In this document: positions 62,814-64,000 of the stretch, one piece after another | Position numbering within the stretch: the first letter of the stretch is position 1 | Layout: each line of letters begins with the position of its first letter | Source of the DNA: Candidatus Zixiibacteriota bacterium | Lineage (GTDB): Bacteria; Zixibacteria; MSB-5A5; GN15; FEB-12 | Assembly (NCBI GenBank): GCA_040753875.1 | Contig: JBFMDV010000005.1 | Coordinates: forward strand, 62,001 to 126,000 | Reading direction: 5' to 3' | DNA: 64,000 nucleotides | Notes under the pieces: generated by a model | What the model was told of the DNA's origin: nothing | Database searches by the model: none | Seen by the model: the letters and a program-made list of their open reading frames with translations, nothing else | Position numbers and translations under genes: made by a program

Positions 62814-64000
62814 TTGACTACCGCCAGTTTAAGCCTGCTTTCGACGCCGCTTCGAAGCGCCGTCAACGAGACGATATAGACACCGTTCAACACCGCATGT
62901 CCGCTTCCATTTCGACCATCCCATTCAATGACGTGCGTGCCCACACCTGAAGCGCCATTTCCTTCGGGAATGGTGATCTCATATACCTGTTCCCCCTGGA
63001 GACTGAAAACGCGTAGCAAGACACCGGTCGGATCGGTGAGCACATAGCTGAATCGCGCCGGGCCTTCCCGCGGACGGTACGGGTTGTCCTGGACAACGAA
63101 TGAACTGGCAAAGTCCGCCACAGCCGTTGCAAACTGTGCACTTACCAGATCGGGGCCACCGGCAGCTCCCACCACTTTCACCGCGCTGTCCGCACGCGGC
63201 CCCTCGACAAAGCGTATGTCCACCGCTCCGGTATCGAGACGCAGACCGAACCCCCTTGGCGCGAGGGCCAGAATGAACGCGCGCAGATCGAGGGTTGATG
63301 TTTGTTGTTCTGGAATAATGAAGTCGGTGAACGTGAACGTGAGCAGACTATCTTGTGCCGAAGCTGAGGCCACCTTGGTGCCATTGGCGAACAAACCGGA
63401 CAGCGTAGGGTTTACGATCTGTCCGACTTCGACCGGACGCCCCTCGATATCGCTCATGCGAAAGGTAAGCTCATGCACGCGCACCGCCGTGGCCGACGAT
63501 TGTCCCCGGTTGGCCAGATGCAATCTGAGCAGGCGCGTCTCGGCACCTACTATGACGGTTCCCGGCGCTTGGTCCGAGACGGTCAACAGGAGGTCCCCCT
63601 GGGTACTGACCACCATCACCGGCAAATTAAACACTGGACCCTGAAGAGGCGCGGGCTGCAATGTATTCGAATCAAGCGGCTGCTCGATTACGGTGAAATT
63701 GATGGTGGTGGATAGATCCTGAAACGGCGCGTGAAAAATGAAACCAACCGGCTGACGTGCGTCAATCGAGCCTTCCAGCGAATCCGGGGACCCGAGGTCT
63801 GCGCCTCCGGTGGTGAGTCGGTACCGCCCCGGGCTGATACCGGAACGGCCAAAATTGGACAGCGTCACCGTAAGAGAAAAGGTCTCGCCATACGTGAAAT
63901 ACCCGGCGCTGCCGCCGACCACCGTATAGGTCAGCGCCAGCGAAGCTGGTCGCTCGACCGTCATCAACGCCACGTTGTCGACCGGGGGCAGTTGGCTGAC
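62810..64000 (-). CDS. Secreted protein with FlgD-like/Por-type C-terminal domain (partial, N-terminus outside window)
   Basis: The frame is open from the right window edge to the stop overlapping the PorV-like start, giving 396 residues. The visible part contains Ig-like beta repeats (SLTVTLSNFGRSGISPGRYRLT and LLRLHLANRGQSSATAVRVHE). The C-terminal 90 residues are a FlgD-like sorting domain with DNPYRPREGPARFSYVLTD, RVFSLQGEQVYEI, IEWDGRNGSGHAVLNGVYIVSL and a terminal AVVK. The N-terminal GTG at 63973 is only an internal codon. Confidence 0.88.
   Translation of the reverse strand, partial: VSQLPPVDNVALMTVERPASLALTYTVVGGSAGYFTYGETFSLTVTLSNFGRSGISPGRYRLTTGGADLGSPDSLEGSIDARQPVGFIFHAPFQDLSTTINFTVIEQPLDSNTLQPAPLQGPVFNLPVMVVSTQGDLLLTVSDQAPGTVIVGAETRLLRLHLANRGQSSATAVRVHELTFRMSDIEGRPVEVGQIVNPTLSGLFANGTKVASASAQDSLLTFTFTDFIIPEQQTSTLDLRAFILALAPRGFGLRLDTGAVDIRFVEGPRADSAVKVVGAAGGPDLVSAQFATAVADFASSFVVQDNPYRPREGPARFSYVLTDPTGVLLRVFSLQGEQVYEITIPEGNGASGVGTHVIEWDGRNGSGHAVLNGVYIVSLTALRSGVESRLKLAVVK

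Noticed and set aside
1-64000. CRISPR arrays, insertion sequences, prophage or integrase genes
   Set aside because: No spaced direct repeats, transposase or integrase motifs or phage genes were seen on either strand.

Overview
The window carries about 51 protein-coding genes. All lie on the minus strand except one island, purD-purE-TPR at 33150-35858. Gene content points to a Gram-negative, free-living bacterium of the FCB superphylum. The evidence is a PorV/PorQ-type outer-membrane protein, C-terminal FlgD-like/Por-type sorting tails, dockerin-like repeats, a 31-residue AURKAIP1/COX24-type ribosomal protein, a DUF2723 membrane protein and a Thermus-like EF-P with Arg at the loop tip. A Zixibacteria-like lineage fits well, but this is inferred from content, not from a marker tree. 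The DNA is GC-rich, genes are tightly packed, ATGA/GTGA stop-start overlaps are common and GTG starts are frequent. I saw no tRNA, rRNA, CRISPR array, insertion sequence or prophage.

Layout from left to right (transcription runs right to left except 33150-35858). 1-4741: envelope glycan genes (UPF0104-type membrane protein, GT4 glycosyltransferase, DUF2723-TPR protein). 4866-8964: a riboflavin operon ribD-ribE-ribBA-ribH-nusB behind a clear FMN riboswitch. 8965-14704: a three-gene sensory operon made of a membrane GAF protein, a GAF protein with a degenerate kinase core, and a GAF hybrid histidine kinase. 14881-25403: an apparent long run hrcA-grpE-dnaK-dnaJ-prmA-rsmE-pilD-histidine kinase-efp-RNase HIII-like. 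25489-29807: a small secreted protein, a DUF4384 surface protein, a fibronectin-type lipoprotein and an NtrC-family regulator; an NtrC-like dyad and a sigma-54-like promoter lie between regulator and lipoprotein. 29904-32940: a beta-barrel protein and a secreted M14 carboxypeptidase with two dockerin-like repeats. 33150-35858: purine genes and a periplasmic TPR protein. 35963-39585: a three-repeat secreted protein and a large sorting-tail protein with a cohesin-like domain. 39778-43488: bS22-like peptide, HU, SppA and an MltD-like transglycosylase. 43610-51548: lapA-lapB-SPOR-mutS-mutL-miaA. 51575-58121: a small secreted protein and an exopolysaccharide set (deacetylase, tyrosine-kinase-like ATPase, TPR, Wza-like export protein, diguanylate cyclase). 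58141-60923: a partner-switching module (STAS protein and an RsbW-RsbU-type fusion). 60984-64000: a PorV/TPR protein and a truncated sorting-tail protein.

Several vegetative-type promoters (TTGACA/TATAAT-like, 16-18 bp spacing) can be read directly upstream of operons. Rho-independent terminators are visible after several transcription units. The least ordinary parts are the GAF/pseudokinase/hybrid-kinase cassette, the RsbW-RsbU fusion with its STAS partner, the predicted NtrC/sigma-54 circuit for a surface-protein operon, and the cohesin-like plus dockerin-like secreted proteins.
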